64,000 nucleotides of DNA from an uncultured Marvinbryantia sp. (GTDB taxonomy: Bacteria > Bacillota > Clostridia > Lachnospirales > Lachnospiraceae): the NCBI RefSeq assembly GCF_905201705.1, contig NZ_CAJKOX010000007.1, positions 62,001 through 126,000 of the forward strand. The letters are read 5' to 3'. The stretch's first letter is position 1. The number at the start of each line of letters is the position of its first letter. Made by a program: the position numbers and the translations under genes. Positions 8,714 to 17,051 of this stretch are shown piece after piece. Under the pieces are notes generated by a model. It did not search any database. It was not told the origin of the DNA and was given only the letters and a program-made list of their open reading frames with translations.

Positions 8714-9988
8714 ATGAACAGGAATTTTAAGAAGGCGGCGGCAGCTCTGGCATCACTTAGTATGCTGGCAGCGATGACCGGAAGTGCAGTATCTGCTGAA
8801 GAGGCGGAGCAGATCACCCTGAATGTATCTCACATTTTTGTAGATCAGGCAGACGGACAGTACAAGGGCTGGTACAGAGCATTGGATGAGTATAAGGAAA
8901 CGCATCCCAATGTGACTATCGTGGAGGATACTGCGGATAACGATGCATACAAGACGAAGCTGAAAACACAGCTTGCGGCTGGTTCTGTTCCGGATGTTTT
9001 CTATGCATGGGGCGGCGGATTTACAGCACCGTTTGTTGAGGCGGGAATCGTTGAGAATCTGGATTCCTATGTGGAAGATGGTACGATCAACATGGATGCC
9101 ATGATGCCGGATATCTGCAACAACTTCTACTATAACGGATCTCTCTATGGACTTCCTCTGGACAGCTTTATCGGAGTGCTTATGTGTAATCAGGAGCTGT
9201 TCGACAAGTATGAACTGGAGGTTCCGAAGACCATGGATGATCTCTACGAAGTCTCCAAGGTATTCAATGAGAATGGCATCACACCGGTTGCAATGGGAGA
9301 AAAAGATAAATGGCCGGGTCTGTTCCCGTTTGGAGTGCTTGCTCTTAGATACGGCGGTGTGGAAACTACTACAACGCTGCTGAACGGCGAAGGAAGCTTT
9401 AATCAGGAATTTGTTGCACAGACGGCACAGGAACTGCAGAAGATGGTAGATGAAGGAGTATTCTCCGGCGACAGCGTTGCCCTTACGAATGATGAAGCCA
9501 TTGAAGAGTTCAAACAGGGTCGTGCGGCTATGTGGTACAGCGGAAACTGGCAGGTAGGCGAGCTTTCATCCGAGGGTTCCCCGCTGGCAGGAAAACTGAC
9601 GATCGTGAACTGGCCGGCAGTGACAGACGCAGCAGGAGACCAGAACGCATTTGTCGGCGGCGCAAGCGCGACACTGGTGGCATCAGCGACCAGCGAACAT
9701 AAGCAGGAAGCGGTAGAGTTCATTACATTCATGAGCCAGCATTTCTCCGACTACGCTTATGAGGAAGGTGCGATCCTCCCGACCTGGAAGTATGAAGGCG
9801 ATATGGAACTGAAGCCTTTCCAGGAGACACTGCTTGGACTGATGGAGAGCGCAGACGGTTTCTGTCTTGCATGGGATACTCTGCTTGACCCGGAGACAGC
9901 AGATGTTCATTCTACTTCCCTCCAGGGAATCTATGCACAGCAGATGACAGCTGACGATTATATTGAAGCTATGGCAGCAATCAGATAA
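8714..9988 (+). CDS. Sugar ABC transporter substrate-binding protein (family 1, CUT1)
   Basis: This is a 424-residue secreted solute-binding protein for an oligosaccharide importer. It has a classical signal peptide (basic MNRNFKK, hydrophobic core, cleavage near SAVSA/EE), then a typical SBP_bac_1 fold with PDVFYAWGGGF, DSFIGVLMCNQELFDKYGLE-like and AAMWYSGNW regions. It lacks the lipobox cysteine expected of Gram-positive binding proteins; the first cysteine is deep in the mature domain. The two permease genes follow. Expression is probably controlled by the YesM/YesN pair just upstream. The substrate is unknown; rhamnose-containing oligosaccharides are suggested only by the neighbouring rhamnosidase. 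Confidence 0.92.
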   Translation: MNRNFKKAAAALASLSMLAAMTGSAVSAEEAEQITLNVSHIFVDQADGQYKGWYRALDEYKETHPNVTIVEDTADNDAYKTKLKTQLAAGSVPDVFYAWGGGFTAPFVEAGIVENLDSYVEDGTINMDAMMPDICNNFYYNGSLYGLPLDSFIGVLMCNQELFDKYELEVPKTMDDLYEVSKVFNENGITPVAMGEKDKWPGLFPFGVLALRYGGVETTTTLLNGEGSFNQEFVAQTAQELQKMVDEGVFSGDSVALTNDEAIEEFKQGRAAMWYSGNWQVGELSSEGSPLAGKLTIVNWPAVTDAAGDQNAFVGGASATLVASATSEHKQEAVEFITFMSQHFSDYAYEEGAILPTWKYEGDMELKPFQETLLGLMESADGFCLAWDTLLDPETADVHSTSLQGIYAQQMTADDYIEAMAAIR

Positions 9989-10004
9989 TTCATAAAAAAA
10001 TGAG

Positions 10005-10040
10005 ACTGCCGCTGGGTGTTGATTCTGACACAGCGGCAGT
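10005..10040 (+). promoter_or_regulatory. Intercistronic stem-loop between binding protein and permease
   Basis: A perfect 10-bp stem (10005-10014 with 10031-10040) has a 16-base loop and no clear T-run after it. Such hairpins commonly protect the upstream message or limit read-through, giving more binding protein than permease. This role is inferred. Confidence 0.65.
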
Positions 10041-10061
10041 TTCTGGTTAGCAGGGATAAGT

Positions 10062-10937
10062 ATGAATAAAATTTTAGGAAATAAAACAGCGATTGCCATA
10101 TTTACAGTTCCCGCTCTTGTTTTGTTCGGGGGTACGATACTTTATTCGATTATCATGTCATTCAGATACAGTCTGCTTGACTGGAACGGATTTGGGGAAG
10201 GTGTTTTTGTTGGCTTTGCAAATTATGTCAAACTGTTTCAGGATAAGGTATTTTTAAGAGCCGCCGGAAATTCTCTCCTGCTGGGTGCGATCACACTGGT
10301 CACACAGCTTCCGCTGGCGCTGCTGCTGGCACTGATTCTGACCAGCGGGATCAAAGGCGAAGGCTTTTACCGGACTGTGTTTTTCATTCCTATGACGCTT
10401 TCATCTGTTGTAATCGGACAGCTCTGGCTGAAGATTTATAATCCGAACTATGGAATACTGAATACGCTTCTTGGGGCTCTGGGGCTGGAATCCTTACAGA
10501 GAAACTGGCTGGGGGATGTGGACACCGCATTGCTGAGCGCCTTTGTCCCGATCATCTGGCAGAATGTCGGATATCATATGCTGCTGTTCTATACATCGAT
10601 CAAATCCATTTCCAGAGATGTTATTGAAGCGGCGAAGCTGGACGGCGCTACGGGATTTACTTCGGCTATCTATATTACGATTCCGCTGGTGAAACCTATG
10701 ATCCGGACCTGTGCGATTTTCGTGATCATCGGATCTTTGAAAGCGTTTGATATGATCTATGTATTGACGAACGGCGGACCGGTACATATGACGGAGGTTC
10801 CGAGTTCACTGATGTTCAGCAATATTTTCAATCTCAATAAGTATGGATACGGAAGCAGTATTTCTATATTTATTGTTGTGGAGTGCATTATCATGGCGCT
10901 CGTGCTGCAGAAGATGTTTCACGTAAAGGATGAATGA
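10062..10937 (+). CDS. Sugar ABC transporter permease (MalF-like, CUT1)
   Basis: This is a 291-residue inner-membrane permease with six predicted membrane segments. The conserved EAA loop is visible as DVIEAAKLDGATGFTSAIYITIPLVKP. It is the first of two permeases that would form the channel with the next gene product. No ATP-binding subunit is encoded nearby. CUT1 systems in Firmicutes often share one MsmK/MsmX-type ATPase encoded elsewhere, which is the likely case here. Confidence 0.92.
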   Translation: MNKILGNKTAIAIFTVPALVLFGGTILYSIIMSFRYSLLDWNGFGEGVFVGFANYVKLFQDKVFLRAAGNSLLLGAITLVTQLPLALLLALILTSGIKGEGFYRTVFFIPMTLSSVVIGQLWLKIYNPNYGILNTLLGALGLESLQRNWLGDVDTALLSAFVPIIWQNVGYHMLLFYTSIKSISRDVIEAAKLDGATGFTSAIYITIPLVKPMIRTCAIFVIIGSLKAFDMIYVLTNGGPVHMTEVPSSLMFSNIFNLNKYGYGSSISIFIVVECIIMALVLQKMFHVKDE

Positions 10938-10952
10938 TGGGAGGGGAAGACG

Positions 10953-11804
10953 ATGTCTGAGAAAATGAAATCGAGAAGCGGAAATCGCCTCGTCCGGCTC
11001 ATCATCACGGTATTTCTGGTCTTATGGGCTGCTCTGCAGATTTATCCTCTTATATGGCTGGTGTTTTTTTCATTTAAGAGTAATGAAGAAATCTTCGGAG
11101 GAAATATCGCAGGACCACCACTGGTCTGGAAAGTTGAAAATTATTCAAATGCATTGATGAGTGGGAATGTGTTCCGGTATTTGTTTAATAGTATATGGGT
11201 TTCCCTGGTGGTAGTTGCGGTGACGACGGTACTGGTTGCCACATCTGCATATGCCCTCAGCAGAATGCGCTGGAAATTGAAGAAACCGGTGTACTGGATC
11301 TTCATATCCGGTATGACCATTCCGGTTCATGCCACGCTGCTGCCGTTGTTTTTGATATTCCGAAGTCTGCATTTTGTCAATACTCCGATGGCGATCCTGC
11401 TTCCTTATACGGTATTTGCACTTCCCACCGGAATCATGATCCTCACGAATGCGTATGCTACGCTTCCGATTGAAATGGAGGAATCGGCGTGCATTGACGG
11501 GTGCAATGTCTATCAGATGTTCTGGAAGATCATGTTCCCTCTTGTAAAGCCTACGTTAGCAGCGATTGCGATGTTCACGTTTTTGTCTTCGTGGAACGAG
11601 CTGATGTTTGCCATGACATTTATCAGCGATCCGAAATGGAAAACGCTGACAGTGGGGCTGCAGAGTCTGTCCGGAATGTTCTACACGGAGTGGGGACCGA
11701 TCGGGGCAGGAATGGTAGTTGCAACAGGTCCTGTTTTGCTGATTTATCTTCTTTTGAGTAAACAAGTACAGAATGCACTCGTGATGGGTGCAGTGAAAGG
11801 ATAA
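10953..11804 (+). CDS. Sugar ABC transporter permease (MalG-like, CUT1)
   Basis: This is a 283-residue permease, the partner of the preceding MalF-like subunit. Six membrane segments are predicted. The EAA loop is seen as MEESACIDGCNVYQMFWKIMFPLVKP. It starts 15 bases after the previous stop behind GGGAGGGGAA-like sequence and is followed after five bases by the dehydrogenase gene, so all are co-transcribed. Confidence 0.92.
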   Translation: MSEKMKSRSGNRLVRLIITVFLVLWAALQIYPLIWLVFFSFKSNEEIFGGNIAGPPLVWKVENYSNALMSGNVFRYLFNSIWVSLVVVAVTTVLVATSAYALSRMRWKLKKPVYWIFISGMTIPVHATLLPLFLIFRSLHFVNTPMAILLPYTVFALPTGIMILTNAYATLPIEMEESACIDGCNVYQMFWKIMFPLVKPTLAAIAMFTFLSSWNELMFAMTFISDPKWKTLTVGLQSLSGMFYTEWGPIGAGMVVATGPVLLIYLLLSKQVQNALVMGAVKG

Positions 11805-11809
11805 TTGCT

Positions 11810-12898
11810 ATGAAATTGAGAATTGGTATCATTGGATGCGGAGGAATTGCGACAGGCAAACATCTCCTGGCGCTGAAGGATCTGGGCGATCTGTGCGAGG
11901 TTACGGCGTTTTGCGATGGCTTTGCAGAAAGAGCCACGGCGGCAGCTCAAACGTATGGTACAAAGGATGCCCGGGTGTATACGGATTATCATGAGCTTCT
12001 GGCGGATCCCAATGTGGATGTGGCTTATGTCCTCACACCGAATATCAGCCATAGCACCATCGCAGTGGATGCTTTCCATGCAGGAAAACATGTGATGTGT
12101 GAGAAGCCAATGGCTGTAAATACTGTGGAAGCACAGAAGATGATGGATGCGTGGAAGGCTTCTGGAAAGCATTTCTCTATCGGCTATCAGAATCGTTTCC
12201 GGGCAGATGTACAGCATCTGTACAAATCCTGCCGGAGCGGCGATCTGGGAGAAATCTATTATGCAAAGGCATATGCTGTAAGGAGAAGAGGCGTTCCTAC
12301 CTGGGGCAGTTTTATCCAGGGAAGCCAGCAGGGCGGAGGACCGCTGATCGATATCGGAACCCATTCGCTGGATCTGGCGCTGTGGCTGATGGATAATTAT
12401 GAAGTAGAATCTGTTACCGGAACAGTATTTCACAAGCTGGGGAGACTCCCGGAGGCCATGGATGGCAATATGTGGGGAGACTGGGACACCGGAAAATATG
12501 ATGTGGAAGATGCGGCAGTGGGCTATATCAGGATGAAGAACGGCGCACTTCTCACACTGGAATCCAGTTGGGCACTGAATACGCTGGATGTGCGGGAGGC
12601 AGAAGTGACTCTCTGCGGTACCAAAGCAGGAGCAGATCTGAGAAACCAGTCGCAGGTAGTTTATAACCGGGGAACCCATGGAAGACTGATGGAAGAAACC
12701 TTCACGCCGGGCAGCGAACCCTGGGATTTCTTTGGGGCACGGAACGACGCTCCGTATCTGGAGGCGAAGGAGTGGCTTACCTCTATTATTGAGGACAGGG
12801 ATTCTATTGTAAAGCCGGAGCAGGCTTTTGTAGTGACTCAGATTCTGGATGCGATCTATGAATCTGCAAGAAAAAATGAGACTGTATGGTTTGACTGA
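11810..12898 (+). CDS. Gfo/Idh/MocA-family NAD(P)-dependent oxidoreductase
   Basis: This is a 362-residue dehydrogenase. The N-terminal Rossmann fold shows GIIGCGGIATGKH, followed by the family signature CEKPMAVN. The C-terminal half has the substrate-domain motif GGGPLIDIGTHSLDLALWLM, with the usual Asp and His. Family members oxidise or reduce sugars, inositols or glycosides at a ring carbon. As the last gene of a sugar-uptake operon containing a dehydratase and an amidohydrolase upstream, it could supply the first oxidation of an imported sugar. Alternatively it could make a 3-keto-glycoside, as related enzymes in gut Lachnospiraceae do. The substrate cannot be read from the sequence. Confidence 0.9.
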   Translation: MKLRIGIIGCGGIATGKHLLALKDLGDLCEVTAFCDGFAERATAAAQTYGTKDARVYTDYHELLADPNVDVAYVLTPNISHSTIAVDAFHAGKHVMCEKPMAVNTVEAQKMMDAWKASGKHFSIGYQNRFRADVQHLYKSCRSGDLGEIYYAKAYAVRRRGVPTWGSFIQGSQQGGGPLIDIGTHSLDLALWLMDNYEVESVTGTVFHKLGRLPEAMDGNMWGDWDTGKYDVEDAAVGYIRMKNGALLTLESSWALNTLDVREAEVTLCGTKAGADLRNQSQVVYNRGTHGRLMEETFTPGSEPWDFFGARNDAPYLEAKEWLTSIIEDRDSIVKPEQAFVVTQILDAIYESARKNETVWFD

Positions 12899-12982
12899 GC
12901 CTTGGGCTTACTGACCCGGGCAGAAACCGGGATACCGGATACAGTCCGTTCTATGCTGTGGTTATGCGATCTGAAAGTAAAG

Positions 12983-13025
12983 CAGAGCAGAGGAGTTTAT
13001 TAGAATTCATCTGCTCTGTTTTTTT
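12983..13025 (+). terminator. Intrinsic terminator after the sugar operon
   Basis: A perfect 9-bp stem (12983-12991 with 13010-13018) is followed by seven T. It closes the transporter/dehydrogenase transcript. Confidence 0.88.
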
Positions 13026-13122
13026 ATAATTTATATTACGTTTATGGGGATACTAGCAGAAGGTGCTTTCAGGCTGGCGATTACAATGTCGATTCCTGTC
13101 AGAAATCGACGCACGGAAATAC

Positions 13123-13152
13123 TTGCCATCTTGTCGTATTTTGTGCTAAACT
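13123..13152 (+). promoter_or_regulatory. Probable promoter of ychF
   Basis: TTGCCA (13123-13128) and TAAACT (13147-13152) are separated by 18 bases, with TGC just before the -10 as an extended -10 element. It lies about 40 bases upstream of the ychF start and downstream of the preceding terminator. Confidence 0.6.
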
Positions 13153-13194
13153 GTTTCATATTAAAAGATTATCAGTTTTTAGGAGGATAAATAG

Positions 13195-14292
13195 ATGAAA
13201 CTTGGAATCGTGGGGCTTCCGAATGTCGGAAAGAGTACCCTGTTTAATTCCCTTACAAAAGCGGGTGCAGAATCGGCGAATTACCCGTTCTGCACAATTG
13301 ATCCCAATGTGGGTGTAGTAGCGGTGCCGGATGAGCGCCTGCAGAAACTGGCGGCGCTTTACAATTCCGTAAAGGTGACCCCGGCAGTGATTGAATTTGT
13401 CGATATTGCCGGTCTGGTAAAAGGCGCGTCCAAAGGAGAAGGTCTTGGAAACCAGTTCCTGGCAAATATCCGTGAGGTGGACGCTATTGTTCATGTAGTG
13501 CGCTGTTTTGAAGACACCAATGTTATTCATGTGGACGGCAGCGTCAATCCGGTGCGCGACATCGAGACCATAAATCTGGAGCTGATCTTCTCAGACATCG
13601 AGATCCTGGAGCGCCGGATCGCCAAAACCTCCAAGGGCGCCAGAAACGACAAAGCGCAGGCGAAGGAGCTGGAGCTTTTGAAGCGTCTGAAAGAGCACCT
13701 GGAGGAAGGAAAGCTTGCCATCACCTTTACCACTGATGACGAGGATGAACAGGAATGGCTGTCCGGCTACAATCTGCTCACTGGCAAGCCGGTTATTTTT
13801 GCGGCAAATGTGGCGGAGGATGATCTGGCGGATGACGGCGCCTCCAACAAATATGTGCAGGCAGTGCGGGAACTTGCAAAAGAGCAGGGCAGCGAGGTGT
13901 TTGTGATCTGTGCGCAAATTGAGCAGGAGATAGCGGAGCTGGAGGAGGACGAGAAGAGAATGTTCCTGGAGGATCTGGGAATTGCCCAGTCCGGTCTGGA
14001 AAAACTGATCCAGGCAAGCTACCGCATTCTCGGGCTGATCAGCTACCTCACCTCCGGGGAGCCGGAGACGCGCGCGTGGACGATCAAGGTCGGCACGAAA
14101 GCGCCGCAGGCGGCCGGAAAGATACATTCTGATTTTGAACGCGGCTTTATCCGCGCGGAAGTTGTAAATTATCAGGATCTTCTGGATTGCGGCAGCATTG
14201 CTGCGGCAAAGGAAAAGGGTCTGGTGGGACTGGAAGGAAAAGATTATGTGGTGAAGGATGGAGACGTGATTCTCTTCCGCTTCAATGTGTAA
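13195..14292 (+). CDS. ychF: Redox-regulated ATPase YchF (Obg-like)
   Basis: This 365-residue P-loop protein is close to the universal YchF length. Walker A is GLPNVGKST, then NYPFCTIDPN, the G3 region DIAGLVKGASKGEGLGNQFL, a coiled-coil helical insert, and a C-terminal TGS domain (RAWTIKVGTKAPQAAGKIHSDFERGF). YchF binds ATP and ribosomes and takes part in stress responses. The RBS AGGAGG sits seven bases before the ATG. Confidence 0.97.
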   Translation: MKLGIVGLPNVGKSTLFNSLTKAGAESANYPFCTIDPNVGVVAVPDERLQKLAALYNSVKVTPAVIEFVDIAGLVKGASKGEGLGNQFLANIREVDAIVHVVRCFEDTNVIHVDGSVNPVRDIETINLELIFSDIEILERRIAKTSKGARNDKAQAKELELLKRLKEHLEEGKLAITFTTDDEDEQEWLSGYNLLTGKPVIFAANVAEDDLADDGASNKYVQAVRELAKEQGSEVFVICAQIEQEIAELEEDEKRMFLEDLGIAQSGLEKLIQASYRILGLISYLTSGEPETRAWTIKVGTKAPQAAGKIHSDFERGFIRAEVVNYQDLLDCGSIAAAKEKGLVGLEGKDYVVKDGDVILFRFNV

Positions 14293-14325
14293 GCGGTCCC
14301 TCACCGGAAAATGGAGTGATGAATT

Positions 14326-15195
14326 TTGAGTGAACGGACGATTCTTTTTCCGAATCTGGGACTTACATTCAGGAATGTAGGAAAAACGATTGATATTTTC
14401 GGATTTGAAATCGCGTACTATGGAATCATCATTGCCCTTGCGATGGCGTGCGGTATCGCACTGCTGCTGCATGTGGCAAAAAAGACGGGGCAGGACGACG
14501 ATCAGTATTTTGACGTCAGTCTGATCGCGATCGTCATTGCGCTTCTTGGCGCAAGGATTTACTATGTAGTATTTTCCTGGGAATACTATAAAGACAATCT
14601 CCGGGAGATTTTAAATTTCCGGGGAGGCGGACTGGCGATTTACGGGGGCGTGATTGCAGGAGCGCTCACCGTGTGGGTTTACACACGGGTAAAGAAGAAA
14701 AACTTCGGTCAGTTTGCCGATACCATCTGTGTCGGACTTGTCTTAGGGCAGCTTATCGGCAGATGGGGCAATTTTTTCAACCGCGAGGCATTCGGAGGCT
14801 ATACGGACAACCTGCTGGCGATGGCACTCCCGAAGGAAGCGGTGCGCGCGGGCGAGATCACGCAGGAAATGCTGGAGCATATACAGGTCATTGACGGAGT
14901 GGAATTTATACAGGTTCATCCTACCTTTTTGTATGAATCTCTCTGGAATCTGGCTCTGCTCATTTTTCTGCTGTGGTTTACCAGCCGGAAACATTTTCAC
15001 GGTGAAGTGTTTTTGCTTTACCTCACAGGCTACGGCATTGGACGGGCGTGGATCGAGGGACTGCGGACGGATCAGCTTCTGCTGCCGGGAATCAATATCC
15101 CGGTTTCACAGGCATTATCTATCCTGCTTGTAATTGTCTCGGTGCTCATCATTGCCGTTCGGAGAAGAAGAGAAAGGAACCAGAAAGCAAGATGA
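14326..15195 (+). CDS. lgt: Prolipoprotein diacylglyceryl transferase
   Basis: Lgt transfers diacylglycerol from phosphatidylglycerol to the lipobox cysteine of prolipoproteins in the membrane. The 289-residue protein has about seven membrane segments and the signature GRWGNFFNREAFGG, plus HPTFLYESLWN and GIGRAWIEGLRTDQL. The start is a TTG with GGAG nine bases upstream; no ATG or GTG fits the frame. The last four bases overlap the next start (ATGA). It may be co-transcribed with ychF (33-base gap). Confidence 0.97.
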   Translation: MSERTILFPNLGLTFRNVGKTIDIFGFEIAYYGIIIALAMACGIALLLHVAKKTGQDDDQYFDVSLIAIVIALLGARIYYVVFSWEYYKDNLREILNFRGGGLAIYGGVIAGALTVWVYTRVKKKNFGQFADTICVGLVLGQLIGRWGNFFNREAFGGYTDNLLAMALPKEAVRAGEITQEMLEHIQVIDGVEFIQVHPTFLYESLWNLALLIFLLWFTSRKHFHGEVFLLYLTGYGIGRAWIEGLRTDQLLLPGINIPVSQALSILLVIVSVLIIAVRRRRERNQKAR

Positions 15196-15347
15196 ATCAA
15201 ATCGAAAATCTGAAAGTACAGATCGAAAAGGAACGCCGGAAACTGGAGGAAATGCTCAGTACCATGACATTGACCATGGAGGATGTGCTGATGCAGAGCA
15301 GAAAACTGGACGGACTGATGGAGGAATATATCAGTCTTACCAACTAA
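15192..15347 (+). CDS. Spo0E-like aspartyl-phosphate phosphatase, 51 residues
   Basis: This small helical protein has the Spo0E core S-x-x-L-D-x-L (SRKLDGLMEEYI) in its second helix and a coiled-coil first helix. Spo0E proteins dephosphorylate Spo0A~P and so delay sporulation. The start ATG overlaps the lgt stop (ATGA), with GAAAGCAAG upstream and likely translational coupling. Length and motif fit the family. The sporulation role is inferred from the family. Confidence 0.8.
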   Translation: MNQIENLKVQIEKERRKLEEMLSTMTLTMEDVLMQSRKLDGLMEEYISLTN

Positions 15348-15391
15348 CACAAGATAATGTGCGCGAGTTTGCACCAAACGCAACATATGGA

Positions 15392-15420
15392 AAAGTACCC
15401 GAAAGAGGGTACTTTTTTTT
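15392..15420 (+). terminator. Intrinsic terminator after the spo0E-like gene
   Basis: A 9-bp stem (15392-15400 with 15407-15415) has a 6-base loop and ends in eight T. Confidence 0.92.
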
Positions 15421-15518
15421 GTTGCCATGCATCCACAGGAAGCTGCCGGCGGCAGGTCCTGCAGGTGCACAAAGCGTGTTCTGTTATGTGACTAAAAATA
15501 AAAAAACGAAAAAAACAC

Positions 15519-15547
15519 TTGTCATTTCCCTGAAACTGGTCTATTAT
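15519..15547 (+). promoter_or_regulatory. Promoter of the dcw cluster (PmraZ)
   Basis: TTGTCA (15519-15524), a 17-base spacer and TATTAT (15542-15547) form a near-consensus sigma-A promoter. Transcription would begin about 15554, just before the four MraZ-type repeats. The mRNA leader to the mraZ ATG would be about 100 bases. Confidence 0.85.
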
Positions 15548-15557
15548 TAATGTGTAA

Positions 15558-15594
15558 GTGGAGAGAAGTGGTGGATTGTGGTACAAAATGGGAG
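15558..15594 (+). promoter_or_regulatory. MraZ operator: four TGG repeats at exact 10-base spacing
   Basis: TGGAG, TGGTG, TGGTA and TGGGA begin at 15559, 15569, 15579 and 15589. The 10-base period places them on one DNA face. The known MraZ site consists of TGGGN repeats spaced by five bases, so this is very likely the autoregulatory site of the mraZ product. It lies just downstream of the predicted start of transcription. Confidence 0.8.
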
Positions 15595-15654
15595 GAAAAT
15601 CCCAGCAATCCCCATCCGCATCAGAGGGATGCGGTACGAAAGCAGGTGTGTCAT

Positions 15655-16086
15655 ATGTTCATGGGAGAATACAATCATGCGATAGACACCAAAGGCAGGC
15701 TGATCATCCCCTCCAAATTCAGAGAAGAGCTTGGAGAAGAATTTGTGGTTACAAAGGGATTGGATGGCTGTCTGTTTGTATTTCCCAACGATGCATGGCA
15801 CGAATTTGAGGAAAAGCTTCGTGCGCTTCCGCTTACGAATAAGAGCGCAAGACAATTTTCACGTTTCTTTGTGGCGGGCGCCACGCCGTGCGAGCTGGAC
15901 AAGCAGGGGAGAATTCTTCTACCGGGAACGCTTAGGGAATTTGCTGGTCTGGAGAAAGACGTGGTACTGACCGGGATGCTCAACCGGATTGAAATCTGGA
16001 GCAAGGAAAAATGGAGCGAGAACAATTCATACGACGATATGGATGAGATCGCGGAACAGATGTCAGATATTGGGCTTGTCATATAG
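15655..16086 (+). CDS. mraZ: Transcriptional regulator MraZ
   Basis: This 143-residue protein begins MFMGEYNHAIDTKGRLIIPSKF, the canonical MraZ start, so I use the ATG at 15655 and not codons farther upstream in the same frame. Two SpoVT/AbrB-like halves are visible, the second as CELDKQGRILLPGTLREF. MraZ forms a ring and represses its own division/cell-wall operon through the repeats upstream. It is the first gene of the dcw cluster. Confidence 0.96.
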   Translation: MFMGEYNHAIDTKGRLIIPSKFREELGEEFVVTKGLDGCLFVFPNDAWHEFEEKLRALPLTNKSARQFSRFFVAGATPCELDKQGRILLPGTLREFAGLEKDVVLTGMLNRIEIWSKEKWSENNSYDDMDEIAEQMSDIGLVI

Positions 16087-16101
16087 CCTGGGGAGGACTG
16101 T

Positions 16102-17040
16102 ATGGAATTTAAGCATACTTCTGTACTTCTGGAAGAGACCATAGATGCTCTGAATATCAACCCGGATGGGATCTATGTGGACGGTACTTTGGGCGGCGGC
16201 GGACATTCTTATGAAATCTGCAAAAGATTGTCCGGCAAAGGACGGCTGATCGGCATCGATCAGGATGCGGCGGCGATCGCGGCGGCATCGGAGCGCTTAG
16301 GGGAGTTTAAAGATAAAGTAACGATCATCCGCAGCAATTACTGTGAGATGAAGGAAAAACTGGCTGGCATAGGAGTGACAGGCACAGATGGAATTATTTT
16401 GGACCTTGGTGTTTCCTCCTACCAACTGGACACGGCAGACCGCGGCTTTACCTACCGGGAGGACGCTCCGCTCGATATGAGGATGGATCAGCGTCAGACG
16501 CGCACGGCGAGGGATATTGTGAATGAGTACAGCGAGATGGAGCTTTACCGCATCATCCGTGATTACGGGGAGGACAGGTTCGCAAAGAATATCGCGAAGC
16601 ATATCGTGCTGGCACGGCAGGAGAAACCACTGGAAACAACTGGGGAGTTAATTCATGTGATAAAAGCGGCGATACCGATGAAAGTCCGAGCGGTTGGAGG
16701 ACACCCGGCTAAAAAGACATTCCAGGCAATCAGGATCGAGTTGAATAATGAACTGGGAGTTCTGTCAGATTCACTGGATGATATGATAGAGCTTTTAAAC
16801 GATAAGGGACGCATTTGCATCATTACCTTTCATTCGCTGGAGGATCGTATTGTAAAGAACGGCTTCCGAAGGAATGAAAATCCCTGCATTTGTCCGAAAG
16901 AATTTCCGGTGTGCGTATGCGGCAGAGAGCCGAAGGGGAGCGTGATCACCAGAAAACCGATTCTTCCGGGTGAGGAGGAAATAAAAGTAAACAGCCGGGC
17001 GAAGAGCGCAAAGCTGCGCGTCTTTGAACGGAAAAAGTAG
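16102..17040 (+). CDS. rsmH: 16S rRNA (cytosine(1402)-N4)-methyltransferase
   Basis: RsmH (MraW) methylates C1402 of 16S rRNA in the decoding centre. The 312-residue protein shows the SAM-binding DGTLGGGGHS, then DLGVSSYQLD, and the C-terminal HSLEDRIVKNGFR and NSRAKSAKLRVFE. It starts 15 bases after mraZ behind GGGGAGG, in the normal dcw position. Confidence 0.98.
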   Translation: MEFKHTSVLLEETIDALNINPDGIYVDGTLGGGGHSYEICKRLSGKGRLIGIDQDAAAIAAASERLGEFKDKVTIIRSNYCEMKEKLAGIGVTGTDGIILDLGVSSYQLDTADRGFTYREDAPLDMRMDQRQTRTARDIVNEYSEMELYRIIRDYGEDRFAKNIAKHIVLARQEKPLETTGELIHVIKAAIPMKVRAVGGHPAKKTFQAIRIELNNELGVLSDSLDDMIELLNDKGRICIITFHSLEDRIVKNGFRRNENPCICPKEFPVCVCGREPKGSVITRKPILPGEEEIKVNSRAKSAKLRVFERKK

Positions 17041-17051
17041 GAGGAGATCTT

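Noticed and set aside
15550..15654. An upstream N-terminal extension of MraZ
   Set aside because: It would cover the MraZ operator repeats and the family starts at MFMGEYNH; the extension has no RBS.
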